A stretch of 27,839 bases of DNA from Solobacterium sp. (lineage in GTDB: Bacteria; Bacillota_I; Bacilli_A; Erysipelotrichales; Erysipelotrichaceae): positions 1-27,839 of the forward strand of contig JAEEHG010000178.1 in assembly GCA_016280695.1 (NCBI GenBank). The letters are read 5' to 3'. Made by a program: the position numbers and the translations under genes. The notes below the pieces were generated by a model. It made no database searches, had not been told where the DNA came from, and saw only the letters and a list, made by a program, of their open reading frames with translations. This document shows, in pieces, positions 15,905 through 22,732 of the stretch; within the stretch, counting starts at the first letter, position 1, and each line of letters begins with the position of its first letter.

Positions 15905-16090
15905 GGACGCGCCGGTCAGACGGAAGTGTAGAGAGCCTGCGGATGGTGCAAGCAGGACGGAACTCTGAAACGGACATCACCTGGGAGCAGTCGTTGTCTC
16001 CGCGTTAAGGAGAAGTCGAGGGCATGAAGCAATTCATGAACTAAGGTGGTACCGCGCACGAAAGCGTCCTTAGAAGATAAGGACGCTTTT
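15905..16090 (+). ncRNA. T-box leader of ileS (isoleucine-responsive)
   Basis: A T-box riboswitch. The conserved T-box AAGGTGGTACCGCG is at 16043-16056, and its TGGT (16047-16050) would pair with an ACCA tRNA end (A73, as in tRNA-Ile). The specifier is best read as ATC at 15976-15978, an Ile codon followed by A, on the 3' side of Stem I after the GAAACGG segment. The terminator is AAAGCGTCCTTA (16061-16072) with TAAGGACGCTTT (16078-16089), followed by more T. Uncharged tRNA-Ile would stabilise the antiterminator and let ileS be transcribed. No separate promoter is apparent, so the leader may be made from the division-cluster transcript. Confidence 0.93.
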
Positions 16091-16119
16091 TATATCAGAT
16101 AGTCAGGGAGGATAGAAGT

Positions 16120-18846
16120 ATGGACTACAAGGATACACTGCACATGCCGAAGACCGGTTTTGAAATGCGGGGAAATCTCGCCAAGAAGGAACCGGGCATT
16201 CTGGCAGAATGGGAAGAGAAGGATCTCTACCATGAAATCGTAAAACGGCATCAGGGACAGACACCGTTCATCCTGCATGACGGTCCGCCGTATGCCAACA
16301 ACAATCTGCATGCCGGCACAGCCATGAACCGGGTCATCAAGGATTTCATTGTCCGCAGCCATTTCATGAGCGGTTACAATGCGGAATTCTTCCCGGGCTG
16401 GGATACCCACGGCCTGCCGATTGAGAATGCGATTCAGAAGCTGGGGGTAGACCGCAAGACCTTGTCGCCGGCTGAATTCCGTTCAAAGTGCGAAGAATAT
16501 GCCAAGCAGCAGATCAAGATCCAGATGGCAACCGAAAAGCGTCTGGGCCAGATCGGCGAATTCAATAATCCTTATATCACCCTTGACAAACATTTTGAAG
16601 CCAGACAGATCCGCTCCTTTGCCAAGATGGCTCTGGACGGCCTGATCTTCCAGGGCCTCAAGCCGATTTACTGGTCTCCGTACAGTGAAACAGCTGTCGC
16701 TGACTCGGAAATCATGTACTTTGACAAGAAGGACGCGACGATCTATGTGGCATTCGATGTTGTGGACGGCAACGGGATCCTGGATACCGATGACCGGATC
16801 GTCATCTGGACCACGACCCCGTGGACGATTCCGGCAAACCAGGCGATCGCGGTCAATGCGGATCTGCCGTATGTTGAAGTGCTGACGGAGCACGGCAAGC
16901 TCGTATTCGCCCGGGATCTTCTGCCGGTGCTGACGGAAAAGCTGCACCTGGAGAAGGCCGAGCGCCTGCGTTCCTTCAGCGGGCGTGAACTGGAACGGGT
17001 AAAGGTTGCCCATCCGCTGTACGGCCGTGAGGGACTTGTCATCCTGGCCGACTATGTCAGTGCCGAAGACGGTACCGGCTGTGTCCATATCGCCCCTGAC
17101 CATGGTCTTGACGATTTCTATGTCAGCCAGCCGTACAACATCGGCCTGCTGCAGACGGTTGATGAGCGCGGCTGCATGACTGCCGTAGCCGGGCCGGAAC
17201 TGGAAGGCCTGTTCGTTGAGGACTGCTCGAAGAAGGTCATCACGATGCTCAATGAGCGCGGTGCCCTGCTGGGCGTGGAAAATGTCGTGCACAGCTATCC
17301 GCATGACGAGCGTCTGAAGAAGCCGGTTTACTTCCGGGCAACCAAGCAGTGGTTCTGCTCCATTGAAAAGATCAAGGAAGAACTGCTGGATCAGATCCAG
17401 AACCACGTGACCTGGTACAACGAATGGGGCCAGATCCGCATGTACAACATGATCAAGGAGCGCGGTGACTGGTGCATTTCCAGACAGCGCCTGTGGGGTG
17501 TGCCGATCCCGATCATCTACAACGAAGACGGCAGCCCGATCATGGAAAAGGAAGTCTTTGACCACATCGCCGGCCTGTTTGACGAGTATGGTTCCAACGT
17601 CTGGTTTGACCGGGAACCGAAGGATCTCCTGCCGGAAGGCTATACTAACGAAAAGTCCCCGCACGGCCTGTTCGTGAAGGAAAAGGACATCATGGATGTC
17701 TGGTTCGATTCCGGTTCGTCACACAATGAACTGCGGGCCCGCGGCTATGACTATCCGTGTGACCTGTACTTCGAAGGTTCGGATCAGTACAGAGGCTGGT
17801 TCAACTCCTCGCTGATCGTCGGCACAGCCACCAACGGCGGGGCCCCGTACAAGGCCGTCCTGTCCCATGGTTATGTCTGCGATTCCAAGGGTGAAAAGAT
17901 GTCCAAGTCCCTGGGCAATGGTGTTGATCCGATGGATATCATCAACGTCAACGGCGCGGATGTGTTCCGTCTGTGGGTTATGATTTCCGACTTCACTCAG
18001 GATGTCCGCCTGGGTGATGCCAACATCAAGCAGGTCTCCGAACAGTATCGCAAGGTCCGCAACACCTTCCGCTTCCTGCTCGGCAATATCAATCCGGAAG
18101 ACTTCGATCCGCAGAAGGACATGGTTGCCTATGAGGATCTCGAGCCGGTTGACCGCGATATCATGAACATTCTCAATGAGACGGTCAGAACAGTCCGGGA
18201 AGCAGTTGACCGCTATGACTATGTCCTGGCCAACAAGATCCTGATGAATGTCATGACCAATGACCTGAGTTCCTACTATTGTGACTTCACGAAGGATATC
18301 CTGTACTGCAGCGCTGCCGATGACAAGCGCCGCCGCCAGGTGCAGACAGTTTACTGGCACGCCTGCGACGTGCTGGTCAGACTGTGGGCGCCGTTCCTGG
18401 CCTACACTGCCGAGGAAGTCTGGAAGCACTTCAGCAACACTGCCGAGGATTCCGTCCACTACATGAGCTTCCCGGAACCGGTTGTTTATGCCGACCAGGA
18501 AGAACTGGCTGAAACCTTCGCCGCTGCCAAGGCAGTCCGGGATGATGTCCTGAAAGCCCTGGAAGACGCAAGAAACGAGAAACTGATCGCGTCGGCCCAG
18601 GAAGCCATGGTAACCATTGCCTGCCCGGCTGCCGAAAAGGAACTGCTGGAAAAGGCCCTGAACGGTGAAGTGGCACAGTGGCTGATCGTTTCCAAGGTTG
18701 TCTTCAGGGAAGCAGCTGAAAGAAGCGTCACCGTTGACCGGGCGCCCGGCACCAAGTGTCCGCGGTGCTGGAACTACACCGAAGAAGCTGACGAAGACGG
18801 CCTCTGCCCGCGCTGCCGCATGGCCCTGGCGCTGTCCCGCCGCTGA
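16120..18846 (+). CDS. ileS: isoleucyl-tRNA synthetase
   Basis: A 908-residue class Ia synthetase that charges tRNA-Ile, with a CP1 editing domain (family segments such as 'WTTTPWTIPANQA' and 'GTGCVHIAPDHGLDD'), KMSKS at 593-597, an anticodon-binding region and a C-terminal zinc finger with Cys880, 883, 896 and 899. Length is typical for the bacterial eukaryote-unlike type (about 920). The HIGH motif is unusual: residues 64-67 read HAGT in 'NNLHAGTAMNR' where most bacterial IleRS have HxGH. The codons are unambiguous. The flanking active-site blocks ('HDGPPYAN', 'GWDTHGLPIE') are intact, so the enzyme is probably functional. GGGAGG lies 10 bases or so before the ATG, and expression is controlled by the T-box leader. 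Confidence 0.96.
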   Translation: MDYKDTLHMPKTGFEMRGNLAKKEPGILAEWEEKDLYHEIVKRHQGQTPFILHDGPPYANNNLHAGTAMNRVIKDFIVRSHFMSGYNAEFFPGWDTHGLPIENAIQKLGVDRKTLSPAEFRSKCEEYAKQQIKIQMATEKRLGQIGEFNNPYITLDKHFEARQIRSFAKMALDGLIFQGLKPIYWSPYSETAVADSEIMYFDKKDATIYVAFDVVDGNGILDTDDRIVIWTTTPWTIPANQAIAVNADLPYVEVLTEHGKLVFARDLLPVLTEKLHLEKAERLRSFSGRELERVKVAHPLYGREGLVILADYVSAEDGTGCVHIAPDHGLDDFYVSQPYNIGLLQTVDERGCMTAVAGPELEGLFVEDCSKKVITMLNERGALLGVENVVHSYPHDERLKKPVYFRATKQWFCSIEKIKEELLDQIQNHVTWYNEWGQIRMYNMIKERGDWCISRQRLWGVPIPIIYNEDGSPIMEKEVFDHIAGLFDEYGSNVWFDREPKDLLPEGYTNEKSPHGLFVKEKDIMDVWFDSGSSHNELRARGYDYPCDLYFEGSDQYRGWFNSSLIVGTATNGGAPYKAVLSHGYVCDSKGEKMSKSLGNGVDPMDIINVNGADVFRLWVMISDFTQDVRLGDANIKQVSEQYRKVRNTFRFLLGNINPEDFDPQKDMVAYEDLEPVDRDIMNILNETVRTVREAVDRYDYVLANKILMNVMTNDLSSYYCDFTKDILYCSAADDKRRRQVQTVYWHACDVLVRLWAPFLAYTAEEVWKHFSNTAEDSVHYMSFPEPVVYADQEELAETFAAAKAVRDDVLKALEDARNEKLIASAQEAMVTIACPAAEKELLEKALNGEVAQWLIVSKVVFREAAERSVTVDRAPGTKCPRCWNYTEEADEDGLCPRCRMALALSRR

Positions 18847-18852
18847 TGAATC

Positions 18853-18884
18853 AAGAACCGGAGCAATTGCTTCGGTTTTTTTCT
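18853..18884 (+). terminator. intrinsic terminator after ileS
   Basis: AACCGGAGCAA pairs with TTGCTTCGGTT (one G-T pair) and is followed by a run of T. It lies inside the longest frame of the next gene, which argues for the later start at 18930. Confidence 0.8.
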
Positions 18885-18893
18885 TTCCCGGAA

Positions 18894-18899
18894 TATAAT
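18894..18899 (+). promoter_or_regulatory. -10 element of the M20 hydrolase gene
   Basis: TATAAT with expected start near 18906 and the ribosome binding site AAAGGGAG just after it. The region 17 bases upstream (TTCGGT) is a weak -35 and overlaps the ileS terminator. Confidence 0.5.
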
Positions 18900-18929
18900 G
18901 AATTTATCGCAGAAAGGGAGAATCTGAAT

Positions 18930-20102
18930 ATGAAAGAACTCGTCAAACAGCTCGCGGCTGAACAGAAAGAAACACTGCGGGAAACCAGACACTATCTGCA
19001 TATGCATCCGGAACTGAGCTTTGAGGAGTATGAAACCTCTGCCTATATCAAGGCAAAGCTGGCGGAACTGGGCATTCCGCTGGCAGAAGGCATTACCGGC
19101 ACTTCCGTTGTCGGCATTATCAAAGGGGAACAGGACGGTCCGGTGATTGCCTGCCGGGCAGACTTTGACGCATTGCCGGTCGATGAGGAAAATGATCTTC
19201 CGTACAAGAGTGTTGTCCCGAATGTCATGCATGCCTGCGGTCATGATACCCATGCGGCGACCCTGCTTTCCTTTGCGGAAGTTCTTGTAAAGCATCCTGA
19301 GCTGGTCCGGGGCACGGTCAAGCTTGTATTCCAGGCGGCTGAGGAAAAACTTCCGGGCGGCGCGGTCCAGCTCGTCAAGGACGGGGTCATGGACGATGTC
19401 GACTTCGGCTTCGGCTTCCACAGCGCTGCCGGGGTTGAACTGGGCAAGGTGGAGATCGCCGAGATCGACTCGGCTGCGGTCGGTACCTATGAAGTCAAAA
19501 TCCACGGCAAGGGCGGTCATGGTTCCAATTCCAGCAATACCATCAACCCGATGCCGATTGCCTGCCTCGTCGGCACTGCCCTTAATCAGCTCCGGCCGGA
19601 AAAGATCAGCCCGCTGCACGGTACAACCGTCACGGTGGCGTATGTCCACGGCGGCACCATCCCGAACATCATCCCGGCAGAAGCCGTACTGGGCGGCAAC
19701 ATCCGCGTACTGCACAACGAAGATCTTGAAGTCATCATCAGCCAGATTGAAAAGATTGCCAGGGGTATCGTGGAAGCCTGGGGCGCCACCTGTGATGTCG
19801 ATTTCATCAGGGGCTATCCGGCCAATGTCAATGATGCGAAGCTGATCGATCTGGCGAAGAAGACGGTCGGCGAACTGGGCTATGAAATCGTTGTCCCGCC
19901 GCAGAACCTCGGGGCGGAAGACTTCGCGTACTATGCCCTGGAAAAGCCGTGTGTCTATATCCATGTCGGCGGCGCCAACCCGGCTGACCCGCGGACGTAC
20001 TCGCCGCACCACAGCAAGGGCTTCATGCTGGATGAAGACATGCTGGATATCGCGCTGGAGTGCGAACTGGCGTTCTATCTGAAGGCTACAGGACAGGCCT
20101 GA
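18930..20102 (+). CDS. M20-family amidohydrolase
   Basis: A 390-residue zinc or dinuclear-metal hydrolase of the M20D type (N-acyl amino acid or aminoacylase/indole-acetyl-amino-acid-hydrolase-like group). Metal-binding and catalytic segments are 'HMHPELSFEE', 'CRADFDALPV', 'HACGHDTHAA' (Cys103, His105), the Glu pair 138-139 in 'AAEEKLPGGA', His164 in 'FGFHSAAG', and a C-terminal 'HHSKGFMLDED'. A dimerisation domain lies in the middle (about 180-290). It would release amino acids from N-acylated or small peptide-like substrates in the cytoplasm, consistent with the nearby oligopeptide importer. The exact substrate is unknown. The start at 18930 is chosen because it has AAAGGGAG upstream and its own promoter. 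An earlier ATG overlapping the ileS stop would place the ileS terminator inside the gene. Confidence 0.88.
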   Translation: MKELVKQLAAEQKETLRETRHYLHMHPELSFEEYETSAYIKAKLAELGIPLAEGITGTSVVGIIKGEQDGPVIACRADFDALPVDEENDLPYKSVVPNVMHACGHDTHAATLLSFAEVLVKHPELVRGTVKLVFQAAEEKLPGGAVQLVKDGVMDDVDFGFGFHSAAGVELGKVEIAEIDSAAVGTYEVKIHGKGGHGSNSSNTINPMPIACLVGTALNQLRPEKISPLHGTTVTVAYVHGGTIPNIIPAEAVLGGNIRVLHNEDLEVIISQIEKIARGIVEAWGATCDVDFIRGYPANVNDAKLIDLAKKTVGELGYEIVVPPQNLGAEDFAYYALEKPCVYIHVGGANPADPRTYSPHHSKGFMLDEDMLDIALECELAFYLKATGQA

Positions 20103-20110
20103 GAAAAATA

Positions 20111-20140
20111 AAAAAAGCGGGAATTGAAATCCCACTTTTT
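20111..20140. terminator. bidirectional intrinsic terminator
   Basis: AAAAAG-C-GGGA and TCCC-A-CTTTTT pair around ATTGAAA with one C-A mismatch. The A and T flanks allow termination of the M20 gene (+) and of metK (-), which converge here. Confidence 0.75.
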
Positions 20141-20146
20141 GTGTGC

Positions 20147-21238
20147 TTACAGTTCGATCTTCTTGAACTGTTCCCAGGGCAGCCACGGCTTGCCGAAGTG
20201 GCCGTAGTTGACTGTCTCGTGGTAGAACGGCTGGCGCATATGCAGTTCATCAATCATCTTGCCGACCCGGAAGTCGAAATTCTTGAGGATGATGGCGAGC
20301 AGTTCTTCTTCGCTGTATTCGGAAGTGCCGTAGGTCTCGATGTTGACGGACAGCGGATCTGCCTTGCCGATGGCATAGGAGAGCTGCAGCAGGCACTTGC
20401 GGCAGAGGCCGTTGGCAACCAGGTTGCGGCAGACATACCGGGCATAGTAAGCTGCGGAACGGTCGACCTTGGTCGGATCCTTGGACGAGAAGCAGCCGCC
20501 GCCGTGCGGAGCGTAACCGCCGTAGGTATCAACTGCGGTCTTGCGGCCGGTTGTGCCGCTGTCACCCCAGCTGCCGCCGACAACGAAGCTGCCGGACGGG
20601 TTGATCAGATACTTTGTGTTTTCATCCAGGTACTTCGGGTCAATCGTCGGCTTGATGACATTTTCGATGATCAGTTCCCGCAGCTGTTCCTGGGTGACAT
20701 CAGCCTTGTGCTGGGTGGAAATGACGATGGTGTCAATGCGCTTCATGACACCGTCATCATATTCGCAGGTTACCTGGGTCTTGCCGTCCGGGCCGAGGAA
20801 GTCAACCGAGCGGCGGTAACGCTCGAGGTGCTTGGCCAGCATGTGGGCCGCGTCAATCGCGAACGGCATGAAGCTGATGGTTTCATCACAGGCATACCCG
20901 AACATGATGCCCTGGTCACCGGCCGCCACTTCGTCATGCGCAACGGCGCTGTTGATTTCGGCGGACTGCTTGTTGACCTTGACCAGCACGCTGTACTCTT
21001 CGGTATAGCCGATGTCCTTCATGACCTGCTTGGCAATGGCCTCATAGTCAATGACGGCAGTGGTTCCCGCTTCACCATAGACCAGGATCAGGTCATCCTT
21101 GATGGTGGCTTCAACTGCCATGTGGGCATACGGGTCCTGGCGGATGGCTTCGTCGAGAATGGAATCGGCGATCAGGTCGCAGACTTTGTCGGGATGTCCG
21201 CTGGTAACGGATTCAGATGTGAAATAGAATTTTGACAT
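20147..21238 (-). CDS. metK: S-adenosylmethionine synthetase, compact form
   Basis: Makes S-adenosylmethionine from methionine and ATP in the cytoplasm. Family motifs are clear: 'SGHPDKVCDLIAD', 'GDQGIMFGYA', 'PDGKTQVTCEY', 'TGRKTAVDTYGG' and 'GGGCFSSKDPTKVDRSAAY', with the catalytic Lys, Asp and Arg positions kept. At 363 residues it is shorter than usual (384-400). The central region between 'GYTEEYSV' and 'AAGDQG' lacks about 18 residues compared with the B. subtilis enzyme, and the C-terminus is also short. Some usually invariant positions differ ('GDSGTTGRKTA' for GDAGLTGRKII). The start at 21238 is set by GAAGGAG ten bases upstream. The longer frame to 21292 would run through the leader. 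It is preceded by a structured leader that is likely a SAM riboswitch. Confidence 0.94.
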   Translation of the reverse strand: MSKFYFTSESVTSGHPDKVCDLIADSILDEAIRQDPYAHMAVEATIKDDLILVYGEAGTTAVIDYEAIAKQVMKDIGYTEEYSVLVKVNKQSAEINSAVAHDEVAAGDQGIMFGYACDETISFMPFAIDAAHMLAKHLERYRRSVDFLGPDGKTQVTCEYDDGVMKRIDTIVISTQHKADVTQEQLRELIIENVIKPTIDPKYLDENTKYLINPSGSFVVGGSWGDSGTTGRKTAVDTYGGYAPHGGGCFSSKDPTKVDRSAAYYARYVCRNLVANGLCRKCLLQLSYAIGKADPLSVNIETYGTSEYSEEELLAIILKNFDFRVGKMIDELHMRQPFYHETVNYGHFGKPWLPWEQFKKIEL

Positions 21239-21248
21239 AAAATAAAAA

Positions 21249-21303
21249 CTCCTTCCTGTCTGTCTTTTGAAACGAACCGTGAAAGAGCTCACATTACTCT
21301 TTC
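21249..21303 (-). promoter_or_regulatory. likely Shine-Dalgarno sequestration switch of metK
   Basis: Three short segments on the - strand can pair in two exclusive ways: GAAAGAG (21297-21303), CTCTTTC (21281-21287) and the Shine-Dalgarno GAAGGAG (21249-21255). CTCTTTC pairs perfectly with GAAAGAG, or with GAAGGAG with one G-U pair, hiding the ribosome site. No T-run follows the hairpin, so control at translation rather than termination is suggested. Confidence 0.5.
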
Positions 21304-21400
21304 TTTATCGCTGTCAGCAGTACCACCTTGCCGTGTTTTTTGCACGGTAGGTTGGTATGAGGCCGGCGAGCTGACTCTCTTGCCTCATTCTTGATAAAAG
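21301..21400 (-). ncRNA. putative SAM riboswitch (S-box-superfamily-like) of metK
   Basis: The - strand leader folds into a three-way junction. P1 is CTTTTATC (21393-21400) with GATAAAG (21303-21309, one bulge). P2 is ATGAGGC/GCCTCAT (21382-21388 with 21357-21363), capped by a small GAG/CTC hairpin whose loop holds GTCAG. P3 is TACC, ACCT and CCGTG with their complements around CAAAAAA (21321-21357). The loop GTCAG can pair with CTGAC (21313-21317) in the strand between P3 and P1, as in the S-box pseudoknot. The J1/2 text TTATCAAGA is S-box-like. I see no kink-turn and no P4. The place in front of metK supports SAM sensing. Confidence 0.6.
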
Positions 21401-21471
21401 ACAATAAGTATTCTGCCACAATCAGAACAGAAATGGAAGAGATAATTAAAAAAATTATGATCGGAATCATG

Positions 21472-21477
21472 TATAAT
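21472..21477 (+). promoter_or_regulatory. -10 element of the AI-2E family gene
   Basis: TATAAT at 21472-21477 predicts a transcription start at about 21484, only one or two bases before the first in-frame ATG (21486). No -35 match is seen 17 bases upstream (an A-run). Confidence 0.5.
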
Positions 21478-21485
21478 GATTCTGT

Positions 21486-22622
21486 ATGAACAATATGGAC
21501 GACCGCGTAAAACAGAATATATTCACATTGACGGTATCCGGACTGCTGATTGTTGTGGTCTGGTTTATTTTCAGTCAATGGGCCAGTGTGGCGGGCTTCT
21601 TCGGAAAGATCCTGAATGCCCTGACCCCGTTTGCCTTTGGCCTGGGCATTACGTTTGTGGTCATGCCGCTGCGCAATATCATTGAAAACAAGTGGCTGGC
21701 CAAACGGAAGTGGAAGTTCCAGACAAAGCGCCGGATTTCCGTACTGGCGTCAATGATTATCTTTATCCTGATCATTGCCAGTTTCTTCATGGTGCTGATT
21801 CCGCAGCTGTCAGACAGTATTTCGCAGCTGGTCGGAAACATGGAAAGTTACATGGCAACACTGCAGGACATTATTGCCAGACTGTCCGAGAATTCCCAGT
21901 GGGCCTCACTGGCCGACGCGGTATATGAAAACTTCCGCAGCACGATCATGTCCTTCATCACCGGGACTGCCGGGGTTGTCAGCCGGGTTGTGACCTATTC
22001 CGTTTCCCTGGTGCGGGGTGTCTTCAATTTCCTGATCGGCATGATTATCGCGGTCTACCTGCTGACGGATACGGAGAAGTTCCTTTCCCAGGCGGCGGCC
22101 GTCTGCTACAGTATGCTGCCGAAGCACTCGGCGGACCGGGTGATCGAGGTGGCAGGCCTTAGCGGCCAGATGCTGAACCGGTTCATCTTCGGGAAACTGC
22201 TCGATTCGCTGATCATCGGCATCTTCTGCTATATCATGACAGAACTGCTGAAAATCCCGTATGCGCCGCTGATTTCGTTTATTGTCGGCCTCACGAATAT
22301 GATCCCGGTCTTCGGACCGTTTATCGGGGCGGTGCCGTCGATCTTCATCCTGCTGATCATCCAGCCCTCAAAGGCCCTGGAATTCGGCATCTTCATCATC
22401 GTGCTGCAGCAGATTGACGGCAATATCATCGGCCCGTACATTCTCGGGGACTCGATGGGCCTGCCGCCGATCTGGATCATGTTCGCCATCATCGTCGGCG
22501 GGGCGGTCAACGGGGTGCTCGGCATGTTCCTGGGTGTACCGGTTTTCTCGGTCATCTATGTGCTGTTTACCCGCTTTATCAAAAAGCAGCTGGCGGAAAA
22601 GAATATCAGAATCAACCCGTAG
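21486..22622 (+). CDS. AI-2E family (PerM-type) membrane transporter
   Basis: A 378-residue polytopic membrane protein of the AI-2E/UPF0118 family. Two pairs of hydrophobic helices flank a central amphipathic region (residues about 105-155), and the conserved family block 'GLTNMIPVFGPFIGAVPS' is near residue 260, followed by 'GNIIGPYILGDSMGLPP'. Members export small molecules or exchange ions. The name AI-2E comes from one member and should not be taken as proof of autoinducer export. The first ATG (21486) lies right at the predicted transcription start with no Shine-Dalgarno sequence, and a second ATG is at 21495. It is a single-gene unit closed by a strong terminator. Confidence 0.88.
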   Translation: MNNMDDRVKQNIFTLTVSGLLIVVVWFIFSQWASVAGFFGKILNALTPFAFGLGITFVVMPLRNIIENKWLAKRKWKFQTKRRISVLASMIIFILIIASFFMVLIPQLSDSISQLVGNMESYMATLQDIIARLSENSQWASLADAVYENFRSTIMSFITGTAGVVSRVVTYSVSLVRGVFNFLIGMIIAVYLLTDTEKFLSQAAAVCYSMLPKHSADRVIEVAGLSGQMLNRFIFGKLLDSLIIGIFCYIMTELLKIPYAPLISFIVGLTNMIPVFGPFIGAVPSIFILLIIQPSKALEFGIFIIVLQQIDGNIIGPYILGDSMGLPPIWIMFAIIVGGAVNGVLGMFLGVPVFSVIYVLFTRFIKKQLAEKNIRINP

Positions 22623-22643
22623 GACAAGCGGGATAAAAATCGG

Positions 22644-22671
22644 ACCGGGAAGCAGGGCTTCCCGGTTTTTG
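22644..22671 (+). terminator. intrinsic terminator after the AI-2E gene
   Basis: ACCGGGAAGC (22644-22653) pairs perfectly with GCTTCCCGGT (22657-22666), followed by TTTTTGTTTT. Confidence 0.88.
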
Positions 22672-22682
22672 TTTTCTGACAG

Positions 22683-22718
22683 AAAAAAAGCAGTCCGTCA
22701 TCGGGACGGACCGCTTTT
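22683..22718 (-). terminator. intrinsic terminator after glutamine synthetase
   Basis: On the - strand AAGCGGTCCGTC pairs with GACGGACTGCTT (one mismatch) around a five-base loop and runs into a long T-tract. It follows the glnN stop at 22733 and faces the terminator of the convergent gene. Confidence 0.85.
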
Positions 22719-22732
22719 GCGTTGTACGTATA

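Noticed and set aside
18846..18929. Start of the M20 hydrolase at the ATG overlapping the ileS stop
   Set aside because: The extra 28 codons contain the ileS terminator and a TATAAT, and the later ATG at 18930 has a proper ribosome site.
18774..20186. Long - strand frame opposite the M20 hydrolase
   Set aside because: Shadow of a well-supported gene, with no ribosome site. It crosses two genes and two terminators.
20060..21235. Long + strand frame opposite metK
   Set aside because: metK is certain from its motifs. The + frame has no family features and runs through the shared terminator.
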